From positions 1-30,809 of the forward strand of contig CAZTTG010000078.1 in NCBI GenBank assembly GCA_964615935.1: a stretch of DNA of 30,809 nt, given 5' to 3'. Position 1 is the first letter of the stretch. Every line of letters begins with the position of its first letter. The position numbers and the translations under genes are program-made. Of the stretch, positions 9,304 through 17,407 are shown one piece after another. A model generated the notes under the pieces. The model ran no database searches. It worked only from the letters and a program-made list of their open reading frames with translations, and was not told where the DNA came from. The DNA is from CAZTTG01 sp964615935. Lineage in GTDB: Bacteria > Planctomycetota > UBA1135 > GCA-002686595.

Positions 9304-11013
9304 ATGAGACCCCAGGCTCGCGCCAGGATCGGATGGATCGCGATCGCTGCGTCGATCGCGCTCCCGGCCGCCGCCCAGTCGACGCTCTACACGGTCGACG
9401 GGAGCACGTCCTTCTACCTGTTCGGTGAGTCCGCTGCCGGCATGGGCGACATCGATGGCGACGGCGTGGGCGATCTGGCCGTCGGCGGGAGCATGTTCGG
9501 CTACCCGGCGGGGTACTACGGCCGGGTGGAGCTGCTCTCGGGTGTGGACGGCTCGGTCATCACCACCATCACCGGGACGGGTGGGATGGACATGCTCGGG
9601 GCCTCCGTGGACGGGGCGGGGGACGTGGATGGTGACGGCGTGCCGGACGTCATCATCGGCGCGCGACAGGACACCCCCTACGGTTCGAATCCCCTCGGAC
9701 CCGGGTATGCCCTGGTCGTTTCGGGGGCAACGAAGCAGGTGATCCGTCGGTGGACGGGGACAGCAATCGGTGCCGACTTCGGTCACGCTGTCGCGGGCCT
9801 GGGAGACGTTGATGGGGACGGGACCGATGACGTCGCGGTGAGCGCCCCGCACATGCCCAACAACCTGGGCCCCGCCTACGTTCAGATCTTCTCCGGACAG
9901 TCGGGTGCCGTGCTGCACACCCTGGTCTCGGGAGCGCCCGATGACTGGTTCGGGTTCGCGGTGAGCAGTGCAGGAGACGTGGATGGCGACGGGCGACCCG
10001 ACGTCCTGATAGGGGGCGGCATCGGCCAGTTCGGCGAACGCCTGGTGAGGGTTTACTCCGGTGCAACAGGGGGCCTCGTTGCCCAGTTCAGCGGACAGTT
10101 GGGAGGAGGAGACAGCTTCGGCGCGTCGGTTGGCGCAGCCGGGGATGTCGATTCCGACGGCCACGCGGACGTTCTCGTCGGTGCAGACGGTGCCCTGGAT
10201 GGAAGGGGCTACGTCGCGCTCTACTCCGGAGGAAGCGGGCAGATCCTCTACCAGGTTTCGGGAGACACCAGCCACGACTACTTCGGCTACCGCGTGGTCG
10301 GGGGGCTGGATCTCGACGGCGACGGGGTGCCGGACTTCGCCGTGGGGGCCGTCGGTGTCGATCACCAGGCATCCCATTGCGGCGCCGTTCGCGTGTTCTC
10401 CGGGGCGAGCGGCGAGGAAATGTACACCGTCTACGGCGACAGCAAGCTGGACAGCCTGGGAACCGCCGTCGACCTGGTCTCGGATCTGGACGGGGACGGC
10501 CGGCCGGATCTCGTCGCCGGAGCTACCAACTCACAGGCGATGGGCTACGCCACCGGCAGCATCCGCGCCTACCACGGCGCCTCCTGCTCCCTCCCGGCCG
10601 TCTACTGCACGGCCAAGGTCAACTCCCTGGGCTGCCTCCCGGAGATCGGCTCCACCGGAAGACCCAGCGTGAGCGACCCCACCCCCTTCACCATCGAGGC
10701 GAGCCAGGTGCTGAACAACAAGCCGGCCGTCCTCTTCTACGGCTACTCGGCGCAGGCCGTCCCCTTCCAGGGGGGCACCCTGTGCATCGGCCCGCCCGTC
10801 CGGCGCACGGCCGTACAGAGCACCGGTGGCAATCCTCCCCCGCTCGACTGCTCGGGGACGCTGTCCTTCGACTTCAACGCGCTCATCCAGAGCGGGGCGG
10901 ATCCCCAGCTCGCAGCCGGGGTCTTGGCCTACGCCCAGTACTGGTACCGGGACGCCCAGTCCCCCCTGCCGGCCGGCCTGACGGACGCGCTGCGCTTCTC
11001 CCCCTGCCCGTGA
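9304..11013 (+). CDS. Secreted FG-GAP (integrin-alpha-like) propeller with YCTAK C-terminal module
   Basis: Predicted exported protein of 569 aa, function unknown. A strong ribosome binding site (GGGGAGG at 9291-9297, 6 nt spacing) fixes the ATG at 9304. The signal peptide ends near LPAAAQ. Seven FG-GAP repeats follow, each with a DxDGDGxxD calcium-binding loop: MGDIDGDG, AGDVDGDG, LGDVDGDG, AGDVDGDG, AGDVDSDG, GLDLDGDG and VSDLDGDG. This is the number expected for a seven-bladed beta-propeller. From about residue 428 the repeats give way to a roughly 136-residue module (YCTAKVNSLGC ... FSPCP) with several Cys. That module is clearly homologous to the end of the protease encoded convergently at 11066-13642. 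Adhesion or glycan binding at the cell surface is a reasonable guess, not shown. Confidence 0.88.
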   Translation: MRPQARARIGWIAIAASIALPAAAQSTLYTVDGSTSFYLFGESAAGMGDIDGDGVGDLAVGGSMFGYPAGYYGRVELLSGVDGSVITTITGTGGMDMLGASVDGAGDVDGDGVPDVIIGARQDTPYGSNPLGPGYALVVSGATKQVIRRWTGTAIGADFGHAVAGLGDVDGDGTDDVAVSAPHMPNNLGPAYVQIFSGQSGAVLHTLVSGAPDDWFGFAVSSAGDVDGDGRPDVLIGGGIGQFGERLVRVYSGATGGLVAQFSGQLGGGDSFGASVGAAGDVDSDGHADVLVGADGALDGRGYVALYSGGSGQILYQVSGDTSHDYFGYRVVGGLDLDGDGVPDFAVGAVGVDHQASHCGAVRVFSGASGEEMYTVYGDSKLDSLGTAVDLVSDLDGDGRPDLVAGATNSQAMGYATGSIRAYHGASCSLPAVYCTAKVNSLGCLPEIGSTGRPSVSDPTPFTIEASQVLNNKPAVLFYGYSAQAVPFQGGTLCIGPPVRRTAVQSTGGNPPPLDCSGTLSFDFNALIQSGADPQLAAGVLAYAQYWYRDAQSPLPAGLTDALRFSPCP

Positions 11014-11029
11014 TCGGCCGGGAACCGGG

Positions 11030-11059
11030 CCGCGCCCCCCCGCGGCCGGGGGGGCGCGG
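11030..11059. terminator. Bidirectional hairpin between convergent genes
   Basis: A perfect 13-bp GC inverted repeat (arms 11030-11042 and 11047-11059, 4-nt loop CGGC) fills most of the 52-bp gap between the FG-GAP gene and the protease gene, which point towards each other. There is no T-tract on either strand, so it is not a canonical intrinsic terminator. Its position suggests it ends or protects both mRNAs. Confidence 0.6.
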
Positions 11060-11065
11060 GAAGCC

Positions 11066-13642
11066 CTACTGCTGGCAGAAGTGGACCTCCAGGCCGTCGG
11101 TGAGGCCGACGCCGAAGGGATCCCCCGAGTCGCGGAACCACACCTGGTAGAAGCGCGCCGTCCCCACCATGCCCGGGTCCACGGCCACCGGCCAGGAGCA
11201 GTGGGAGAAGGGGTCGACCACCTGGATCGTGCCCCGCTGCAGCGGCGGCTGGACGCACAGGAAGCCGCCGTAGAAGGGCGTGCTGGCCTGGGTATCGCCC
11301 CAGAACTCGAGCGCCAGCTTGCCGGCGATCCCGCCGTCCAGGGTGAGCTCGAAGTCGCCCGCCGCCACGCTGGGCGTGCCGGTCGAGCCGATGGCGGGCG
11401 TCACCCCCTGGGAGTTCAGCTTGGCGGTGCAGTAGGTGATCGCGCTGCAGCCGCCGCCCACCGGATCGAGGCTGGTGACCCTGACCGCGTCCACGTTCCA
11501 GCCCCCGAAGGTCACCCCGCCGTCGGTGATCAGGCGGAACTCGAGCTGGACGGCGGGGTCGCCGTCGAACTGGGAGATGTCGATCTCCATCGGGTACCAG
11601 GCGGTGTCCACCAGGTCGCTGCCGCTGGGGTTCTCCCACACGACCTGCCCGTTCACCTTGACCTGCGCCTGATCGTAGACGCCCGCCTCGACCGTCAACC
11701 AGCGGGCGAAGCTCAGGGTGGACTGGTTCGCCCCGCTGAGGTCGAAGAAGGGCGAGCGCAGCCAGTTGCTGGTGTTGTCTTGGTAGGCGCCGTTCCAGCC
11801 CGAGGCGCCCAGATCGTTGCCCCAGATGTTGGTGCCCTCGAAGGCGTTGGGCGGGTCCCCGGCCAGTCCGGCCGAGCCCTGCAGGCCCACGTCGGCGCTG
11901 CGCTGCCAGTCGTCCTGGTTCAGGTCCTGGCCGTGGGTCCAGCCCGAGGGCGCCTCGAAGCCGTCCTCGAAGCGCACCGCGATGACGCCCACGAGGTAGG
12001 AGATGGTCTCGGCCGGGGCGGCGGCCGGGAAGCTGGTGGCCTGCCCCAGGGCGTCCTCGGCCCTCAGGTAGTACTCCACCACCGTGGGCGAGAGGAAGGG
12101 CGGGACGTCGGCGGTGTAGGTGTCGCCGCTCACGTGGGCCATGGGGATGCTGGTGAATGCCCCGCTGCCGCCGGCGCGGTAGTAGAGCTCGGGATTGATC
12201 ACCGGCGGGTTGTAGGTCGCCGCGATGTCGGCGAAGACCGGGCGCGGGTTGGTCTCGTCCTGGGTGTCGCCGAGGATGGTGACGTTGTCGAAGGTCACGA
12301 AGGCCGGTCCCTCGATCGACAGGGCCTTGATACAGAAGTTGGCGGAGTCATTGAAGTCGTAGAGGTCCTCCCAGGTCGACCCGTTGAGGTGGTAGCTCTG
12401 CCCCGGGGCCGAGGACGACTCCACGATGGTGCGATAGCTGGCGCCCAGGAGCACCGGGACGTCGGAGGTGCAGTCGTAGGGCTGACCGCCCGCCGAGAGC
12501 TCCAGGTAGACGTAGAAGTCGTCGCCCGCCATGAAGAGCAGCGGGGAGTCGAGGTCGACCGTGTGGTGGCCGGTGTACTCGATGGTGCCCGACCTCGAGG
12601 CCAGCTCGCCCTGGAGCTGCCCGCCCAGGAACTGGTCGTAGATCTTCGCCGTGTAGCTCACGTTGTCGGCCGCGGTGTAGAAGCTCACCGCCGCGATCTC
12701 CTCCGAGCCCGTGACGCCGCCCTCGAGGGTGAAGGCGTTGAAGGCCTCCGAGCTGTCGGTCTTGGTGTCGCGCCAGCCGTGGTAGTCGTGGTAGTAGGTG
12801 TTGTCCCAGGGCGTCGGCACCACGTCCCGATAGGAGATGGCCCCCATCTCCGGGTGCTGGCAGCAGTGCTTGTCGTAGTAGGAGATCCAGAAGTAGCCGC
12901 TCTCGCCCCAGGAGCTGCCCCAGGAGTTCTTGCACAGCCAGGCGCCCAGCTGCGGGGCATGGGTCGCCTTGGCGTCGTCCCAGCCCACGATGGCGATGGC
13001 GTGGTTGGGATCCAGGGAGCTGGAGGGCGGCTGGTAGTGGACCGTCCCCGACATGAAGGAGGAGTCGTAGCACATGCACGTGCCGATGACGCCATCGCTC
13101 ATGATCCGGTTCTTGATGGTGTCGATGTTGGCCAGGCCCGGACCGGCCACGAACCACTCGGTGTCGCGCGGGTAGTAGTAGTGCCAGCTCGGGTCCGAGC
13201 GCGGCGGCGGCGTGCTGTAGGACTGCCCGTCGACGTCCCGCACGGCGCCCTCGTTGCGGGAGAGGTAGGCCGAGGTCACCAGGTAGTCGCCGCCCTGGTG
13301 AACGGTGAGCCCCGCGCCGCTGGGCGGGGTGATGTCGTCGTTGTTGTGCTGGTTGAAACCGTTCCACCAGTCGAGGTGGTACTCCGCCAGGTTGGGCTCG
13401 CCGACCTCGCCGGCGGCGGCCCAGTTCCCGGTCATCAGGAGGTTGCCCTCCAGGGCCGCCATGGCCCCGAACGTCCAGCAGGTGCCCCCCTGCTGGCTCT
13501 TGACCGAGGTCACGTAGTTCTGACCGCCGACGTCGCGCAGGTCGAAGGAGCTGGGGGGGGTCTGCGCGAGCGAGGGGGCCGCCAAGGCGCTCGAGAGGCC
13601 GGCGAGGGCCAGGAGGCGGGGAATCCGGGGGGTGCTCTTCAC
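11066..13642 (-). CDS. Secreted papain-family (C1A) cysteine protease with lectin-like and YCTAK modules
   Basis: Predicted exported peptidase of 858 aa. The GTG at 13642 is preceded by GGAG with 9-nt spacing and starts a signal peptide ending near APSLAQ. The catalytic domain follows directly: FDLRDVGGQNYVTSVKSQ, then GGTCWTFG with nucleophile Cys about 55, NHAIAIVGWDD with His about 214, and KNSWGSSWGESGYFWISY with Asn about 239. Unusually, two catalytic-domain neighbours (DKHCCQH) follow that segment. Residues about 275-450 match the lectin-like domain that follows C1A domains in bacterial and archaeal surface proteases. An Ig-like segment comes next, then a jelly-roll or MAM-like region (GFEAPSGW ... 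GGWNVDAVRV). The final 122 residues (YCTAKLNSQG ... VHFC) are shared with the adjacent FG-GAP protein. No separate inhibitory propeptide is evident. Confidence 0.9.
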   Translation of the reverse strand: MKSTPRIPRLLALAGLSSALAAPSLAQTPPSSFDLRDVGGQNYVTSVKSQQGGTCWTFGAMAALEGNLLMTGNWAAAGEVGEPNLAEYHLDWWNGFNQHNNDDITPPSGAGLTVHQGGDYLVTSAYLSRNEGAVRDVDGQSYSTPPPRSDPSWHYYYPRDTEWFVAGPGLANIDTIKNRIMSDGVIGTCMCYDSSFMSGTVHYQPPSSSLDPNHAIAIVGWDDAKATHAPQLGAWLCKNSWGSSWGESGYFWISYYDKHCCQHPEMGAISYRDVVPTPWDNTYYHDYHGWRDTKTDSSEAFNAFTLEGGVTGSEEIAAVSFYTAADNVSYTAKIYDQFLGGQLQGELASRSGTIEYTGHHTVDLDSPLLFMAGDDFYVYLELSAGGQPYDCTSDVPVLLGASYRTIVESSSAPGQSYHLNGSTWEDLYDFNDSANFCIKALSIEGPAFVTFDNVTILGDTQDETNPRPVFADIAATYNPPVINPELYYRAGGSGAFTSIPMAHVSGDTYTADVPPFLSPTVVEYYLRAEDALGQATSFPAAAPAETISYLVGVIAVRFEDGFEAPSGWTHGQDLNQDDWQRSADVGLQGSAGLAGDPPNAFEGTNIWGNDLGASGWNGAYQDNTSNWLRSPFFDLSGANQSTLSFARWLTVEAGVYDQAQVKVNGQVVWENPSGSDLVDTAWYPMEIDISQFDGDPAVQLEFRLITDGGVTFGGWNVDAVRVTSLDPVGGGCSAITYCTAKLNSQGVTPAIGSTGTPSVAAGDFELTLDGGIAGKLALEFWGDTQASTPFYGGFLCVQPPLQRGTIQVVDPFSHCSWPVAVDPGMVGTARFYQVWFRDSGDPFGVGLTDGLEVHFCQQ

Positions 13643-13745
13643 GACGCTGCGCTCCAGTCGGGGGGGAGAATCGTCGGGTCGGGATCCGCACGCCCATGAT
13701 ACCCGGAGCGGCCGATTTGGGAGGGATCGCCCGGGCGCTCGCGGG

Positions 13746-13751
13746 CATAAT
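13746..13751 (+). promoter_or_regulatory. -10-like element CATAAT, leaderless start of OPT gene
   Basis: CATAAT lies 6 nt before the GTG at 13758, so transcription would begin at or next to the start codon. No ribosome binding site is visible and no convincing -35 box is seen. The position is the same as at the hydantoinase gene (28251-28256). Confidence 0.4.
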
Positions 13752-13757
13752 GCCGGC

Positions 13758-15692
13758 GTGACCGACCCGCGCCCTTACCGCGAGCTCACACCCGCCGGCG
13801 TCCTCGGCGGGGTCCTGGTGGGCCTGATGCTCAACATGGGCATCTGCTACGCGGGCTTGCAGATCGGCTTCACCATCGTCGGCTCGACGGTGGCGGCGGT
13901 GCTGGGCTTCGGGATCCTGCGCGGCGTCCTGCGCGTGGGCTCCATCCTGGAGGTAAACGTCTTCCAGACCGTGGCCTCGGCGGTGAACACGGTCAACGCG
14001 GGGATCATCTTCACCGTGCCGGTGCTGTTCCTGCTGGGGCTGGAGGAGCGGATCCACTACCCGGCGCTGATCCTGGCCGCGGTGGCGGGCTCGATCCTGG
14101 GCCTGGCGATGATCATCCCGCTGCGCAAGCAGATCGTGGAGTTCGAGCGGCTGCGCTTCCCCGAGGGGACGGCCGTGGCGACCATCCTGAGGTCGCCCGG
14201 GGCGGGCGTGGAGAAGGCGCGCCTGCTGGTGGCCGGCATGGTCTTCGCCGCCCTGGTCTCGGCCGCCACCAAGGCCTGGTCCAGGAACGACGCCGACACC
14301 CTGATCCCCCAGGCCTTCGACCTGGCGCCGCTCCTGGGCCTGCCGGCCGGCTGCTCGGCGCTCTTCGCGGTGAGCCTCTTGAGCCTGGGCGCCGGCTACC
14401 TGGCCGGCCGCCCCGGCCTGGTGGTCCTCTACGGCACGCTGCTCAACTACTGGGTGGTGGTGCCGGCGGCCATCGGGCTCGGCTGGGTGCCGGCCGAGTA
14501 CTCGGACTTCGCCCTGGGATCGTGCGACTACGCGCGCGGCACCGCCTTCCTGGCCGACTTCGCCCACTTCACCTCCCGCCACGTGGGGATCGGCATGATC
14601 CTGGGGGGGGCCGTCGCCGGCATCCTGATGGCCCTGCCCGCCCTGAAGGCCGCGCTGGCCAGCCTGCGCGCGGGAGGCGGCGGCGGCCGGCGCGAGGAGG
14701 TGGCCTTCCCGGTCCTGGTCGCCGCCCTGATCCTGGGCCTGGCCCTGGTGTTCCTCGCCGCCAAGCTCTCCGGCGGCGAGCGGGTGGGCTGGACCGCCGC
14801 GGCCCTGATGACCGCCGCCGCCGGCGGCTGGATGTGGCTCGCCGGGCTGGTCGTGGCCCAGACCACCGGCCGCACCAACTGGTCCCCCCTCTCCGGCCTG
14901 GCCCTGATCGCCATCGCGATCATGCTGGCGATCCTGGGCACCTCCGAGGGCGCGGTGGTGCCCGCGGTCACGATCGGCGCGGCGGTCTGCGTGGCCACCT
15001 CCATGTGCGCCGACATGATGTCGGACCTGAAGACCGGCTACCTGGTCGGCAGCCTGCCGGTGCGCCAGCAGGTGGCGCAGATGATGGTCTGCTGGGTCGG
15101 GCCTTCGGTCTCGGTGATCGCGGTCATCGTGCTGTGGGAGGCCTACGCCTTCGGCCCCGACCAGTCCGAGATCCTCTACCGGCGGCGCCTGGTCGAGGCG
15201 GGGATCGAGGAGGAGTACCTCGCCGCCCGCACCGCCGACGCCGAGCACGCCGCCGCCGCGGAGGCCGGCACGCCTCTCACCGACGCCTTCGTGGCCGAGC
15301 ACGAGCCGGAGCTGGGCCACCCCGACCGGCGGCCCGAGGGGACGCCCGAGCTCGGCGCCCCCCAGGCGGGGGCCCTGCAGGGCGCCATCCGGATCGTACA
15401 GGGGGGCGACGTACCCCTCGGCAAGTACGCCACCGGCGCGGCGCTGGGCGTGCTCGCCTCGCTGCTGGTCTCGCCCGGCATGGGCGTGATGGTGGGCCTG
15501 TCGATGTACCTGCCCTTCAAGTTCATGATCGTCTTCGGCATCGGCGGCATCCTGAACATCCTGGTCAAGCGCTTCCGCGGGGACCGCTTCGCCGAGGACA
15601 AGGGCGTGCCCCTGGCCGCCGGCCTCATCGTGGGCGACGCCCTGGTGGGCGTGGTGCACGCCCTGGTCAAGGTCTCCTACTCCCTCATGTGA
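13758..15692 (+). CDS. OPT family oligopeptide transporter
   Basis: Inner-membrane transporter of 644 aa, typical of the prokaryotic oligopeptide transporter (OPT) family, which takes up peptides or metal chelates with protons. The GTG at 13758 (VTDPRPYRELTPAGV) was chosen because it starts just before TM1. Longer in-frame extensions are hydrophilic and run into the divergent promoter region. Family-like segments include NMGICYAGLQIGFTIVGS in TM1, TVASAVNTVNAGIIFTVPVL, AQTTGRTNWSPLSGLALI, and LKTGYLVGSLPVRQQVAQMM. A hydrophilic, Ala/Glu-rich stretch of about 85 residues (nt about 15165-15420) is inserted before the last membrane segments. The gene is 7 bp upstream of a small membrane protein gene and probably cotranscribed with it. 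The substrate cannot be told from sequence. Confidence 0.88.
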   Translation: MTDPRPYRELTPAGVLGGVLVGLMLNMGICYAGLQIGFTIVGSTVAAVLGFGILRGVLRVGSILEVNVFQTVASAVNTVNAGIIFTVPVLFLLGLEERIHYPALILAAVAGSILGLAMIIPLRKQIVEFERLRFPEGTAVATILRSPGAGVEKARLLVAGMVFAALVSAATKAWSRNDADTLIPQAFDLAPLLGLPAGCSALFAVSLLSLGAGYLAGRPGLVVLYGTLLNYWVVVPAAIGLGWVPAEYSDFALGSCDYARGTAFLADFAHFTSRHVGIGMILGGAVAGILMALPALKAALASLRAGGGGGRREEVAFPVLVAALILGLALVFLAAKLSGGERVGWTAAALMTAAAGGWMWLAGLVVAQTTGRTNWSPLSGLALIAIAIMLAILGTSEGAVVPAVTIGAAVCVATSMCADMMSDLKTGYLVGSLPVRQQVAQMMVCWVGPSVSVIAVIVLWEAYAFGPDQSEILYRRRLVEAGIEEEYLAARTADAEHAAAAEAGTPLTDAFVAEHEPELGHPDRRPEGTPELGAPQAGALQGAIRIVQGGDVPLGKYATGAALGVLASLLVSPGMGVMVGLSMYLPFKFMIVFGIGGILNILVKRFRGDRFAEDKGVPLAAGLIVGDALVGVVHALVKVSYSLM

Positions 15693-15699
15693 GCCCGAC

Positions 15700-16257
15700 G
15701 TGTCCGGAATCCTGGCCCGCCTGATCCTCGTCTGCGGCTTCTGCCTGGGAGCCGTGGGCGCCGCGGGTTTCTCCGAGCCGGTCGAGCCCCTCGCCTGGCC
15801 CCTCTTCCTCGCGGGGATCGCGGGCACCGCGGCGGGCGGGCTGCTGCTGCGCAGCGCGATTCGCCGCGGCAGCGCGGAGGGCGGCGGGGACGGCCTCTCC
15901 CGGCGGGGCCTGGCCGAGGCCCTGGCGGGGATCGCCGCCGACGTGGTCCGCCTCGACGAGGAGAAGGGCCCCCTGGACCGCCGCGTCCTCTGCGAACGCA
16001 TCGACGCGATCCTCTCGGGCCCCTGCTTCGAGCTCGGGGGCCGCAGCGAGGAGTACGCCCGCGAGCTCGGACCCGGCGCCTTCGCCCGGATCTGGGAGGG
16101 CTTCGCGGTCTGCGAGCGCCTCCTGGCCCGCACCTGGAGCATCGCCACCGACGACCACCTGGAGGAGGCGCTGGCCGAGCTCCCCCGGGCCCGCGCGCAG
16201 ATCCTCCTGGCGGCCGAGGAGGCGGCGCGCGAGGCCGGGCGTGTTGAATCTCCGTGA
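15700..16257 (+). CDS. Conserved-looking two-span membrane protein of unknown function
   Basis: Predicted 185-aa protein starting with GTG at 15700, 7 bp after the OPT transporter stop, so probably in the same operon. The first 55 residues hold two hydrophobic segments (LARLILVCGFCLGAVGAAGF and WPLFLAGIAGTAAGGLLLRS). The remaining 130 residues are soluble and mostly helical, with many Glu, Arg and Ala, plus Cys at CERI, GPCFE and AVCERL. I do not recognise the family. The spacing suggests a function tied to the transporter, but nothing in the sequence says what it is. Confidence 0.72.
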   Translation: MSGILARLILVCGFCLGAVGAAGFSEPVEPLAWPLFLAGIAGTAAGGLLLRSAIRRGSAEGGGDGLSRRGLAEALAGIAADVVRLDEEKGPLDRRVLCERIDAILSGPCFELGGRSEEYARELGPGAFARIWEGFAVCERLLARTWSIATDDHLEEALAELPRARAQILLAAEEAAREAGRVESP

Positions 16258-16322
16258 GGGGGCGCCCTGAAACCGCCGTTTCGGAGGACCGCGCCGTGGC
16301 CCTCGGCTAGGCTGCCGGGACC

Positions 16323-17363
16323 ATGAAGCATCGCCCTGGATGGATCTCGTGCGCGGCGCTCGCGGCTCTCCTCGCCTCGGCGGCGGCGCTCCCGACGAAG
16401 GCGGCGGCCCCGGAGGGCGGCGTCGACGCCGACGAGTGGGTGAACCTCGTCGGCGAGGCGCCGACCCTCGAAGCCCTCGAGGGTCAGGCCGTGCTGCTCC
16501 ACTTCTTCGGCCCGCAGCGGAACGGCGGACGAGGTCGCGGCCGCGACGACGGCGGCGGGCTCCCGCAGTCATACTTCATGCTCATCCGCAAGTTCCACCA
16601 CGAGTACAGCGACAAGGGCCTGGTGATCCTGGGGATCTGCGACCAGAACCGCTCGACCGTGGGCGGCTACCTGGACTCCTACGACATCCCCTACCCCATC
16701 GCCATCGGCGGCAGCACGCGCAGCGCGTTCAAGGTGGAGGGTCCCAACCACCTGATCCTCCTGGACCGCAAGGGCGAGGTCTACTGGCGCGGACCCTGCA
16801 ACGGTCTGTGGAACGGCAAGCTCCTCAAGGGCATCAAGGGCGCCAAGCGCCTCGGCGAGCGTGGGCTGCTGGCCCTGCACCTGGACCTGCCCGTGGGCAA
16901 GCGCCTGAAGAAGGCCGCCGAGCAGTGCGCCGCGGGGGAGCTCGCCAAGGCCCTGCAGACGACCGAGGGCCTGCTGGAGAAGGAGCGGACCGAGCCCGCG
17001 GATCGGGCCGAGGCCGAGGCGGTCCACGAGGCCATCGAGAGCCACGTCGCCCGTACTCTGGAGCAGGTCGAGACCTGCAACGCCGCGCGCGAGGTCCTGC
17101 TCGCGAAGGAGGGCCTGGAGGTCCTCTCCAAGGAGCTCAAGAAGCACGAGCTGGGGGCCGCCCCGGCCGCGCGGCTGGAGGAGATGCTGGCCGACGAGGA
17201 GCTGGCCGAGGAGATCGAGGCCGCCGAGCTCTACCAGGATCTCCTGGCCGACACCTTCCGGCGCGGCCTCAGCAAGAACCTGGCGCGGCTGGAGAAGCTG
17301 ATCGAACAGTACCCCGCGACGCGAGCCGCGGTGAAGGCCCGCAACCTGAGCGCGGGGCGCTGA
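16323..17363 (+). CDS. Exported thioredoxin-fold (TlpA/AhpC-like) protein lacking CXXC
   Basis: Predicted 346-aa exported protein. A signal peptide (about residues 1-28) precedes a thioredoxin-like domain at about 35-185: VLLHFFGPQ corresponds to the strand before the active site, KGLVILGIC to the next strand, and GPNHLILLDRKGEVYWRG to the cis-Pro and following strands. Where TlpA and ResA proteins have WCxxC, this protein has a Gly/Arg/Asp-rich stretch (GPQRNGGRGRGRDDGGG), so thiol-disulfide exchange by the usual motif is not possible. The C-terminal half is helical and charged, perhaps a coiled coil. A TAGGCT -10-like hexamer (16308-16313) lies 9 nt before the ATG and there is no strong ribosome binding site. 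It may be a binding protein derived from a redox enzyme. It precedes the sulfatase by 44 bp. Confidence 0.82.
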   Translation: MKHRPGWISCAALAALLASAAALPTKAAAPEGGVDADEWVNLVGEAPTLEALEGQAVLLHFFGPQRNGGRGRGRDDGGGLPQSYFMLIRKFHHEYSDKGLVILGICDQNRSTVGGYLDSYDIPYPIAIGGSTRSAFKVEGPNHLILLDRKGEVYWRGPCNGLWNGKLLKGIKGAKRLGERGLLALHLDLPVGKRLKKAAEQCAAGELAKALQTTEGLLEKERTEPADRAEAEAVHEAIESHVARTLEQVETCNAAREVLLAKEGLEVLSKELKKHELGAAPAARLEEMLADEELAEEIEAAELYQDLLADTFRRGLSKNLARLEKLIEQYPATRAAVKARNLSAGR

Positions 17364-17407
17364 GCGCCGGGCGGGATCCGGCCGCAGCCACCTCGAGGAG
17401 CCGCCCC

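Noticed and set aside
12348..16502. Long minus-strand frame across the protease, OPT and Trx-fold region
   Set aside because: It is antisense to the OPT transporter and out of frame with the protease; no domain was recognised.
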